DNA of 64,000 bases from Myroides sp. JBRI-B21084 (GTDB lineage: Bacteria > Bacteroidota > Bacteroidia > Flavobacteriales > Flavobacteriaceae), in the NCBI RefSeq assembly GCF_030545015.1, contig NZ_CP120653.1, forward strand, positions 1,674,001-1,738,000. The letters are read 5' to 3'. Position numbers and translations under genes: made by a program. The notes under the pieces were generated by a model that did not search any database, was not told where the DNA came from, and was given only the letters and a program-made list of their open reading frames with translations. Shown one piece after another: positions 56,939 through 64,000 of this stretch (positions within the stretch are counted from its first letter, which is position 1; each line of letters opens with the position of its first letter).

Positions 56939-56970
56939 AAACGTTTCAAAATTTGAAACGTTTTTTTTAT
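56939..56970. terminator. Bidirectional terminator between convergent genes
   Basis: AACGTTTCAAA (56940-56950) and its complement up to 56962 form a nearly perfect palindrome flanked by A and T runs. It serves the lipoprotein gene on the plus strand and the carboxylesterase gene on the minus strand. Confidence 0.85.
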
Positions 56971-57617
56971 TATTTAGTAAGAAATTCTTTTAAATCGTAA
57001 AAGTTTTGAGGTGCTACACCATGCCCAACCGGATATTCTTTATACTGAGCATTTATTTGTAATGTGTTTAAAAACTGTTCTGTTTTACGCGCCCATTCAA
57101 CAGGAATAACCTGATCTAAAGTTCCGTGCGATGCAAAAATTTTTAAATGCTTGTATGCATCTAAATCAGTTTTTGGTTGCATAATATCTGGGTTAAAATA
57201 ACCACTTAAAGCTACTACTTTATTTATTTTCTTAGGATAAGTAACTGCTATAGCATAACTTAAAATAGCTCCTTGACTAAAACCAATTAAATTTACTTTT
57301 TCTGTATCAATTGGGTATTTTACAGCTAATTCATCAATAAATCCAACCAATAAATCACGAGATTCAATTGCTTGTTGGTCGTCACTAAATTTATTCATAT
57401 CGGCATCAAAAGTTATGGCATACCAAGCAAAACCGTAAGGAGGTACCTGAAAAGGTGCTTGAACCGATACAATATAACTATCAGCTGGTAATTCAGTTGC
57501 AAACGAAAATAAATCTTCTTCGTTGCTACCGTACCCGTGAATTAAAATTATTAAGGGATTTTTTTCTTTAATAACTTTTGGTTCCTGAATTAAATAGGTT
57601 AAAGATTGTGTTTGCAT
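56970..57617 (-). CDS. Alpha/beta hydrolase, phospholipase/carboxylesterase type
   Basis: 215 residues, no signal peptide. The nucleophile elbow is GFSQGAIL, the acid lies near HGTLDQVIPVEWA and the catalytic His is in YPVGHGVAPQN. The oxyanion region is ILIHGYGSNEEDL. It matches the YpfH/EstB small carboxylesterase group. The substrate is not determined. It starts two bases downstream of the DUF4870 stop and shares a transcript with pyrC-like and DUF4870 genes. Confidence 0.85.
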   Translation of the reverse strand: MQTQSLTYLIQEPKVIKEKNPLIILIHGYGSNEEDLFSFATELPADSYIVSVQAPFQVPPYGFAWYAITFDADMNKFSDDQQAIESRDLLVGFIDELAVKYPIDTEKVNLIGFSQGAILSYAIAVTYPKKINKVVALSGYFNPDIMQPKTDLDAYKHLKIFASHGTLDQVIPVEWARKTEQFLNTLQINAQYKEYPVGHGVAPQNFYDLKEFLTK

Positions 57618-57618
57618 A

Positions 57619-57960
57619 TTATTTTTTCTTAGTAAATAGTTTTTGAATTAAACCGCCAATTACCGGTATCAATTTGTATTCGTTAGAAACAGCTCCCGAG
57701 AAACTATAAATCCATAAAATAAAAATAAAAATGTAAAAGCCAATCAAAGTAGGCATAAACATAAATTCTGGTACAATTGGTAAAATAGCGCTGATTAATA
57801 AAAATAACAGAAATATTCCAACCGATTGTTTAATATAAAAACTACCAAATTTATCTTTTTCTTCCTGATTGATGAACCAAGCAATTACAGGTCCTAAAAA
57901 GGTTAAGTGCGCAATTATAGCAGCTAACTTTCCATCTTTTGAAACATTTTCTACCTTCAT
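57619..57960 (-). CDS. DUF4870 membrane protein
   Basis: 113 residues with three hydrophobic helices (about 15-30, 48-67 and 75-95). It has the DUF4870 pattern, with AAIIAHLTFLGPVIAWFINQEEKDKFGSFYIKQS near the N-terminus. It is an inner-membrane protein of unknown function. Its ATG overlaps the last base of the pyrC-like gene. Confidence 0.8.
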   Translation of the reverse strand: MKVENVSKDGKLAAIIAHLTFLGPVIAWFINQEEKDKFGSFYIKQSVGIFLLFLLISAILPIVPEFMFMPTLIGFYIFIFILWIYSFSGAVSNEYKLIPVIGGLIQKLFTKKK

Positions 57961-59210
57961 TACTTAACCATTAATTTATTGTTATTATAAATTCCGTAAA
58001 CAAAACCTTTCATTTTATAATTTAAAAATGCAGAATTTTTAGATTTTGATAAAATATCGTTTTTAGTAAAATTCCATTCTTTGGTAGGATTAAATAAAGT
58101 TAAATCGGCCTTCTCTCCTACTTTAATTTCAGATATTTCTTTTAAGAAAATTGTTTTTGCGGCTTGTAATTTTTCAACAATAACCTGTAAAGGCAACTTA
58201 GATAGCAACGCACCAAAAGCCGATTCTAATCCAATTGTTCCGTCTTTAGCAGTATCAAACTCCATTTTTTTATGCTCAATATCAATTGCACAATGATCTG
58301 TTGTAATACAATCAATAGTTCCATCTAAAACCCCATTAATTAAAGCTTGTTGATGAAAGGCATCTCGTAAAGGAGGATTTACTTTAAAACGGGTATCAAA
58401 ATCGTTTAAAACTTCATCTGTTAATACCAAATTATGTACAGCTACGCTACAAGTAACATTTAAACCTTTAGCTTTAGCTTCTTTAATCATTTGTACCGAT
58501 TGTGCTGTGGAAATTGTTGGAACATGCATTTTACCACCCGTATATTCTAATAAAAACAAATTACGGGCAAGTACAATTTCTTCGGCTAAAGGCGGAATAC
58601 CTTTTAAACCAAGTTGTGTAGCTACAATACCTTCGTGCACCACACCTTTACCTTTTATAGTAGCATCGTTACAAAACGCAATTACCAAACCATTAAAATC
58701 TTGTGCATATTGCAAACCAATTTTTAACAAATTAGCATTAGTAATACTTTTTTTATAATCGCCAAAAGCAACCGCACCGGCATTTTGCATATCAAACATT
58801 TCAGCTAAATCTAATCCTTCTTGATTTTTTGAAAAAGCACCTATTGGATGTAACGAAGTAGCATTATTTGCAGCCTTTGTTTTAACAAAACTTACAGTAG
58901 CCTGATTATCAATTACTGGGTACGTATTGGGTTGATAAGCAATATGTGTAAAACCACTTTTTGCAGCAGTTTGTAAACCGTTTTCAATTGTCTCACGGTC
59001 TTCAAATCCTGGATCGCCAAACGAAACCGATGCATCCATCCAACCACTAGAAACGTGTAAATTTTCATAAGAAATAGTTTGAAAATTAGCAACGTTTATA
59101 TTTTCAGAAATTTCGGTAATGATACCGTTTTCAATTTTAATATCAAGTTGTTTTTGGTTAAATTCAGAAGTAGAATCTACTATGGTTGCATTTTTTATAA
59201 CGATATTCAT
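57960..59210 (-). CDS. Dihydroorotase homologue lacking metal ligands
   Basis: 416 residues of the class I dihydroorotase family. The metal-binding HxH of the usual DxHVHLREPG block is replaced: the aligned sequence MDASVSFGDPGFED has Ser at 61 and 63. A later ligand expected in an HAED-type block is missing (AFCNDA, about 178-183), and HVSTA reads TISTA with T232. D305 (TTDHC) is kept. Active-site loss suggests a structural or regulatory subunit, as for PyrC-prime of Pseudomonas. A -7 box TAATTTTG lies at 59248-59241 on the minus strand. Confidence 0.85.
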   Translation of the reverse strand: MNIVIKNATIVDSTSEFNQKQLDIKIENGIITEISENINVANFQTISYENLHVSSGWMDASVSFGDPGFEDRETIENGLQTAAKSGFTHIAYQPNTYPVIDNQATVSFVKTKAANNATSLHPIGAFSKNQEGLDLAEMFDMQNAGAVAFGDYKKSITNANLLKIGLQYAQDFNGLVIAFCNDATIKGKGVVHEGIVATQLGLKGIPPLAEEIVLARNLFLLEYTGGKMHVPTISTAQSVQMIKEAKAKGLNVTCSVAVHNLVLTDEVLNDFDTRFKVNPPLRDAFHQQALINGVLDGTIDCITTDHCAIDIEHKKMEFDTAKDGTIGLESAFGALLSKLPLQVIVEKLQAAKTIFLKEISEIKVGEKADLTLFNPTKEWNFTKNDILSKSKNSAFLNYKMKGFVYGIYNNNKLMVK

Positions 59211-59439
59211 TGTTTAAATGGGGTATTGTTTAAAATCTTACAAAATTAAACAAATTATTGGTTACATTACTACTATTTCACACAATGAATTTTACACTTA
59301 AACCAACCAAAATTAAAAATATAAATCACTAAAAATCAACAGCTAAAAATTAACACTTTCCATTTCAAATGATATTTTAGGATAAGCAACAAAAAAATAG
59401 TATATTAGCACGTTAATTTTTGAACTAAAAATACGAAAT

Positions 59440-62022
59440 ATGATCTCTGAAGGAGAAAAGTTAATTCCTATTAACATCGAGGAAGAAATGAAATCGGCAT
59501 ACATTGATTATTCAATGTCCGTTATTGTTTCAAGAGCATTACCAGATGTTCGTGATGGATTAAAACCGGTTCACCGCCGTGTACTTTTTGGAATGTACGA
59601 ATTAGGTGTAACAGCAAGTAAAGCACACAAGAAATCGGCCAGAATTGTAGGTGAAGTTTTAGGTAAATACCATCCTCACGGCGATTCATCTGTTTATGAT
59701 GCAATGGTACGTATGGCACAAGAGTGGAGCTTACGTTATTTATTAGTTGATGGACAAGGAAACTTTGGATCGGTTGACGGTGATAGCCCTGCGGCGATGC
59801 GTTATACCGAAGCTAGAATGAAGAAAATTTCGGAGGAAATTTTAGCCGATATTGATAAAGAAACAGTTGATTTTCAATTAAACTTTGACGATACTTTAGA
59901 AGAACCTAAAGTAATGCCTACAAAGATACCTACCTTATTAGTGAATGGTGCTTCGGGTATTGCAGTTGGTATGGCTACTAATATGGCGCCACACAATTTA
60001 ACCGAAGTTATAAATGGTACATTAGCTTACATTGATAATAACGATGTAGAGATTGATGAACTAATGCAGCATATTAAAGCTCCTGATTTTCCTACAGGTG
60101 GTATTATTTATGGATACGAAGGTGTAAAAGAAGCTTACAAAACAGGTCGCGGTCGCGTTGTTATGCGTGCTAAGGCAAATTTCGAAGAAATCGATGGTAA
60201 AGAATGTATCATTGTTTCTGAAATTCCTTACCAAGTGAACAAAGCCGAAATGATTAAAAAAACGGCTGAATTAGTTAATGATAAAAAAATTGAAGGTATA
60301 TCTACAATTCGCGATGAATCTGACCGTAAAGGTATGCGTATTGTATATGTTTTAAAACGCGAAGCTGTACCTAATATTGTGTTGAATATGTTGTATAAAT
60401 TCACACAATTACAATCATCATTCAGTATTAATAATATTGCTTTAGTTAATGGCCGCCCGCAATTATTAAATTTAAAAGATTTAATTCATTATTTCGTAGA
60501 ACATCGCCATGATGTAGTTACACGCCGTGCCGAATACGAATTAAGAAAAGCACAAGAACGCGCACATATTTTAGAAGGTTTAATTATTGCTTCGGACAAT
60601 ATTGATGAGGTAATACAAATTATTCGTAGTTCTAAAAATGCCGATGAAGCCCGCGAACGTTTAATTCAACGTTTTTCATTATCTGAAATTCAAGCACGTG
60701 CTATTGTTGAAATGCGTTTACGCCAGTTAACAGGCTTAGAGCAAGAAAAACTTCGTGCAGAATTTGATGAAATTATGAAGTTAATTGCGCATTTACAAGA
60801 ATTATTAGCAAGTAAAGAATTGCGAATGAACCTAATTAAAGAAGAATTAGCAGAAATTCGCGATAAATACGGCGATGCACGTAGATCGCATATTGAATAT
60901 GCTGGAGGGGAAATGAATATTGAAGATTTAATTGCCGATGAACAAGTGGTAATTACCATTTCGCATGCTGGTTATATTAAGCGTACCCCTTTAAGCGAAT
61001 ATAAAACACAAAATCGAGGTGGTGTTGGTCAAAAATCAGCAGGTACACGTGATCAAGATTTCTTAGAGCACATGTATGTTGCAACTAACCACCAATACAT
61101 GTTATTCTTTACACAAAAAGGAAAATGTTTTTGGTTACGTGTTTATGAAATTCCTGAAGGAAGTAAACAAGCAAAAGGTCGTGCTATTCAAAACTTAATT
61201 AATATTGAAAACGACGATAAAGTAAAAGCGTTTATTTGTACACAAGATTTACGTGATGAAGAATACACTAACAACCATTTTATTGTAATGTGTACCAAAC
61301 AAGGTCAGGTTAAAAAAACAGCTTTAGAACAATATTCTCGTCCGCGCCAAAATGGTATCAATGCCATTACAATTAAAGAAGGCGACGAACTATTAGAAGC
61401 AAAATTAACCGATGGTAATTCTAAAGTATTAGTAGCAGCCAAAAATGGTAAAATGGTTCGTTTTGATGAATCAAAGACTCGACCAATGGGTAGAACTGCT
61501 TCGGGTGTTCGCGGTATAAAATTAGCCGATGAAAACGATGAAGTTATTGGTTTAGTAACTGTTTCTGATTTAGAGTCGGAAATTTTGGTTGTATCTGAAA
61601 ACGGTTATGGAAAACGCTCGTCTTTAGATGCTTATCGCGAAACAAACCGTGGTGGTAAAGGTGTTAAAGCAATGAATATTACCGATAAAACCGGTGCGTT
61701 AATTTCTATAAATTCAGTTACCGATAACGATGATTTAATGATTATTAACAAATCGGGCTTAACCATTCGTTTACGTGTTTCTGATTTACGTGTTATGGGT
61801 CGTAACACGCAAGGTGTTCGTTTAATAAATATTAAAGGGAACGATTCTATTGCAGCAGTTGCGAAAGTGATGCGCGATGAAGACGATGAAAATGAAATGG
61901 ATGACGAATTGAAAAAAGATTTATTAGCCGTTGATGAGAACGACATTTTAGAAGATGTTGTTGATGAAATTGAAGAAGATGAAGAAATAGTAGAAGACGA
62001 AGAAGATACAAATGAAGAATAA
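59440..62022 (+). CDS. gyrA: DNA gyrase subunit A
   Basis: Type II topoisomerase subunit that cuts and rejoins DNA during negative supercoiling. 860 residues. Catalytic tyrosine Y122 (AMRYTEARM). The quinolone-determining region reads [10 protein letters not shown] with S83 and D87, the susceptible residues in E. coli numbering. The C-terminal beta-pinwheel has a GyrA-box-like TNRGGKG. The tail (about 815-860) is very acidic. Its stop overlaps the TPR gene start by 11 bases. Confidence 0.97.
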   Translation: MISEGEKLIPINIEEEMKSAYIDYSMSVIVSRALPDVRDGLKPVHRRVLFGMYELGVTASKAHKKSARIVGEVLGKYHPHGDSSVYDAMVRMAQEWSLRYLLVDGQGNFGSVDGDSPAAMRYTEARMKKISEEILADIDKETVDFQLNFDDTLEEPKVMPTKIPTLLVNGASGIAVGMATNMAPHNLTEVINGTLAYIDNNDVEIDELMQHIKAPDFPTGGIIYGYEGVKEAYKTGRGRVVMRAKANFEEIDGKECIIVSEIPYQVNKAEMIKKTAELVNDKKIEGISTIRDESDRKGMRIVYVLKREAVPNIVLNMLYKFTQLQSSFSINNIALVNGRPQLLNLKDLIHYFVEHRHDVVTRRAEYELRKAQERAHILEGLIIASDNIDEVIQIIRSSKNADEARERLIQRFSLSEIQARAIVEMRLRQLTGLEQEKLRAEFDEIMKLIAHLQELLASKELRMNLIKEELAEIRDKYGDARRSHIEYAGGEMNIEDLIADEQVVITISHAGYIKRTPLSEYKTQNRGGVGQKSAGTRDQDFLEHMYVATNHQYMLFFTQKGKCFWLRVYEIPEGSKQAKGRAIQNLINIENDDKVKAFICTQDLRDEEYTNNHFIVMCTKQGQVKKTALEQYSRPRQNGINAITIKEGDELLEAKLTDGNSKVLVAAKNGKMVRFDESKTRPMGRTASGVRGIKLADENDEVIGLVTVSDLESEILVVSENGYGKRSSLDAYRETNRGGKGVKAMNITDKTGALISINSVTDNDDLMIINKSGLTIRLRVSDLRVMGRNTQGVRLINIKGNDSIAAVAKVMRDEDDENEMDDELKKDLLAVDENDILEDVVDEIEEDEEIVEDEEDTNEE

Positions 62023-63256
62023 ATTATTAGTATTGAGCATGTTATTTTTAGCATGCTCATCTTCTTTTGCTCAAAAAAATGAGTTAAAAGAATTAGACAA
62101 ACTTGTTAGTAAAAAAAACACAACTGAATCTACAGCTTTATTAGCAACTGTAGAAAAAATGTTACCCACAGCAACCGATGATCAAAAAGCAGCTTATTAT
62201 TATTATAAAGCACTAAATGAAATTAATTTAGCAAAAAGTGGGGTTAATTTTAATGAGAATAGATCAAATGCTATTCAATCAATTAATAAATTAATAAAGT
62301 TTGAAAACGACACCAAAAGTAAAAAATATACTACCGAAATATTAGGAGTAAAAAATACGCTTTTGGCCGAATTAGTAAACGAAGCTGTTGAAAACAACAA
62401 AAATAAAAATTACAAAAAATCAAGTCGTTTGTTTGAACAAGCTTATGAGCTAAGTTCTACAGACACCATTTATTTGTATAATGCAGCAAACGATGCTATT
62501 AATGCAAAAGATTTTGATTACGCAGAAACAAAATTAAAAGAGCTAATTAAATTAAATTATAATGGCGATACTGAAACTTTTGTTGCAACTGCTAAAACCA
62601 CAAATATGGTTGAATCGTTTGGTACCGATAAAAAAGCGCGTGATATAGCTGTTAAAAACGGTTCGCATATTAAACCTGAAACCATTACTAGCAAAAATGC
62701 TCAAGCTGGTATTTACGCAAGTTTATCACAAATTTTATTGAATAAAGAAAATTATTCCGAAGGCGAAACCTACACGTTAAAAGCATATGAATTAGATAAG
62801 GACAACATTAACAACTTATTAAATGTTTTATACCTTTACTACAACACCAACCGCATTTATAAATACGAAGAGTACGCTACCAAAGGAATTGAACGTTTTC
62901 CAGAAAACGAAAATTTACTTTTTAACTTAGCAGTTATAAAGCTTAAGAATGGTGAAAATGACAAAGCAGCAATTTTATTAAATAAAATTCTTACATTTAA
63001 TAAAAACAACTTCGATGCTTTAAAAACTTTAGGTAATATTGAATTACAAAAAGATGCAGAAGTTACCAATAAAATAAATGCATTACCTAACACTGCAGCA
63101 TCAGACAAAAAGCGAAGTGAGTTAATGCAAGAAAAAAAGCAAGTGTATTTAAATACCTTAGACTACTTTAAAAAAGCACAAACTATTAATCCAAAAGATG
63201 AAAACTTAAACGAATTAATAAAACAAATTCAAGCTTTTTTAAACAGTAATTCATAA
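62012..63256 (+). CDS. Secreted tetratricopeptide repeat protein
   Basis: 414 residues. Signal peptide ([20 protein letters not shown]; an alternative lipobox FLAC at Cys 14 exists). TPR units are visible in the middle and C-terminal half ([68 protein letters not shown]). Probably periplasmic. It starts within the end of gyrA, an unusual but likely coupled arrangement, and ends at a bidirectional terminator. Confidence 0.82.
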   Translation: MKNKLLVLSMLFLACSSSFAQKNELKELDKLVSKKNTTESTALLATVEKMLPTATDDQKAAYYYYKALNEINLAKSGVNFNENRSNAIQSINKLIKFENDTKSKKYTTEILGVKNTLLAELVNEAVENNKNKNYKKSSRLFEQAYELSSTDTIYLYNAANDAINAKDFDYAETKLKELIKLNYNGDTETFVATAKTTNMVESFGTDKKARDIAVKNGSHIKPETITSKNAQAGIYASLSQILLNKENYSEGETYTLKAYELDKDNINNLLNVLYLYYNTNRIYKYEEYATKGIERFPENENLLFNLAVIKLKNGENDKAAILLNKILTFNKNNFDALKTLGNIELQKDAEVTNKINALPNTAASDKKRSELMQEKKQVYLNTLDYFKKAQTINPKDENLNELIKQIQAFLNSNS

Positions 63257-63262
63257 AACTAA

Positions 63263-63294
63263 AAAATCCTCAGATTAAATCTGAGGATTTTTAA
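63263..63294. terminator. Bidirectional terminator between TPR gene and cysteine desulfurase
   Basis: ATCCTCAGAT (63266-63275) pairs with ATCTGAGGAT (63279-63288) around a 3-base loop, with A and T runs at both sides. Confidence 0.85.
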
Positions 63295-63295
63295 T

Positions 63296-64000
63296 TTATA
63301 TTGCTTTTAAAACATCAATTAAATAATCAATTTCTTCAAAAGTGTTTTCATGTCCAAATGATAAACGCAAACTTGGTTTTTTAAGCTCGGTTTCATCTAA
63401 AAATTCAGCTAAAACATGTGAAGGCTTTTGGCTACCCGATTGGCAAGCACTACCACGTGAAACAGCAATTCCTTTCATATCTAACTGAAAAAGCATCATT
63501 GCTGCCTTTTCTGGTGAAAATGGTAAACGAATATTTAAAACATTATAGAAAGTTGAACCATTACCGTTAAATTGTACACCTTCAAAAGTTTCTTCTAATT
63601 TAGCTTTACAATAATCACGTAATTTGGTGATTTTTTCTCTATCTGCATTCAATTCTTGGTACGATACCTCTAAAGCTTTTGCCATACCAACAACTTGATG
63701 TGGTGCTTCGGTACCTGCACGCATTCCTTTTTCCTGTTCACCACCAACAATTAGTGGTTTTAAAACATTTTTTTTACGAATAAATACAAATCCAACACCT
63801 TTTGGTCCATGAAATTTGTGTGCCGATGCTACTATAAAATCAATAGCAATTTCATCTAACGGAATTTCAACCTTTCCAACAGATTGAACGGTATCCGAAT
63901 GAAATAATGCATTATATTTTTGAGATAAATCTGCAACGCGTTTTAAATCTAAAACAGTACCTATTTCGTTATTTACATGCATTAAACTAATTAAAGTTGG
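63296..64000 (-). CDS. Cysteine desulfurase (3' part only)
   Basis: PLP enzyme that removes sulfur from cysteine for Fe-S clusters and other uses. Only the last 234 or so codons are present; the gene continues beyond the right edge (the frame is open through 64000, reading PTLISLMHVNNEIGT). Seen are the PLP lysine in VASAHKFHGPKGVGFVF and the active-site cysteine loop SRGSACQSGSQKPSHVL. The GSACQSG loop is IscS/NifS-like. The neighbourhood does not show whether it belongs to an isc or suf cluster. Confidence 0.93.
   Translation of the reverse strand, partial: PTLISLMHVNNEIGTVLDLKRVADLSQKYNALFHSDTVQSVGKVEIPLDEIAIDFIVASAHKFHGPKGVGFVFIRKKNVLKPLIVGGEQEKGMRAGTEAPHQVVGMAKALEVSYQELNADREKITKLRDYCKAKLEETFEGVQFNGNGSTFYNVLNIRLPFSPEKAAMMLFQLDMKGIAVSRGSACQSGSQKPSHVLAEFLDETELKKPSLRLSFGHENTFEEIDYLIDVLKAI

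Noticed and set aside
59440..59710. Quinolone-resistance mutation in gyrA
   Set aside because: Residues 83 and 87 are Ser and Asp, the usual susceptible pair, so this region gives no evidence of resistance.
61632..62060. A 142-codon minus-strand frame of Ser-rich sequence across the gyrA/TPR junction
   Set aside because: The Ser runs are the reverse reading of the acidic GAA/GAT tail of gyrA, so it is a composition artefact.

Overview
The window is strongly AT-rich chromosomal DNA of a member of the Bacteroidota, most likely family Flavobacteriaceae. Evidence: -7 promoter boxes of the TAnnTTTG type, few Shine-Dalgarno sites, a type IX secretion (T9SS) gene (porD) and a T9SS sorting domain, a monomeric isocitrate dehydrogenase, menaquinone synthesis (menB), a BtuB/BtuG cobalamin pair under a riboswitch, and several Bacteroidota-only families (DUF6495, Rpb6-like omega, DUF6428). 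I cannot fix the genus. Most of the window is ordinary core genome, densely packed, with hairpin terminators between transcription units. No tRNA, rRNA operon, CRISPR array, transposase or prophage was seen.

Layout. 1-5.0 kb, minus strand: 5' end of recN, porD, coaBC, omega subunit, bamD, then ferritin and dapA. 5.1-6.8 kb: a 5'-nucleotidase split into two overlapping genes in reversed domain order. 7-20 kb: a 30-codon membrane sORF, ligA, DUF6495, a dispersed structured repeat, dnaB, accA, an EamA exporter, an LptF/G-type permease, tgt, two tandem paralogous lipoproteins, a barrel protein and fumarylacetoacetase. 19-30 kb: glyA, a carboxypeptidase-regulatory-domain protein, a cyclophilin, icd, glutaminyl cyclase, SRP RNA, cobalamin riboswitch, btuB-like receptor, BtuG-like lipoprotein, menB. 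30-47 kb: a serine hydrolase and S41 protease pair, a TRIC channel, an rRNA/tRNA methyltransferase, an outer-membrane protein, a rel-fur-purA cluster, an OstA/LptA-like protein, an aminotransferase, a TPR protein, aroE, a DUF349 protein and an NlpC/P60 lipoprotein.

48-52.3 kb is the clearest accessory module: an arsenic operon (arsR, DUF6428, SAM methyltransferase, thioredoxin-type arsC, acr3) followed at once by a chrA chromate transporter, with a palindromic operator candidate over the start of transcription. 52.3-54.0 kb is a decaying locus. It holds a T9SS-sorted protein gene broken by an in-frame stop and a frameshift, and a small lipoprotein gene broken at a G7 tract. The locus is bracketed by two near-identical 42-bp hairpin repeats and is followed by a second copy of the dispersed structured element seen at 9.7 kb.

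54-64 kb returns to core genes: a large unnamed Bacteroidota family, an MBL-fold hydrolase with an unlisted 56-residue membrane/coiled-coil sORF and a lipoprotein behind it, a carboxylesterase, DUF4870, a dihydroorotase homologue that has lost its metal ligands, gyrA, a TPR protein, and a cysteine desulfurase cut by the window end.

The best leads for undescribed biology are the dispersed element with a variable but base-paired stem, the sORFs, the Cys-tailed DUF6428 protein in the arsenic operon, the metal-site-less PyrC homologue, and the decaying T9SS locus with its possible slippage tract. None of these is proven from sequence alone.
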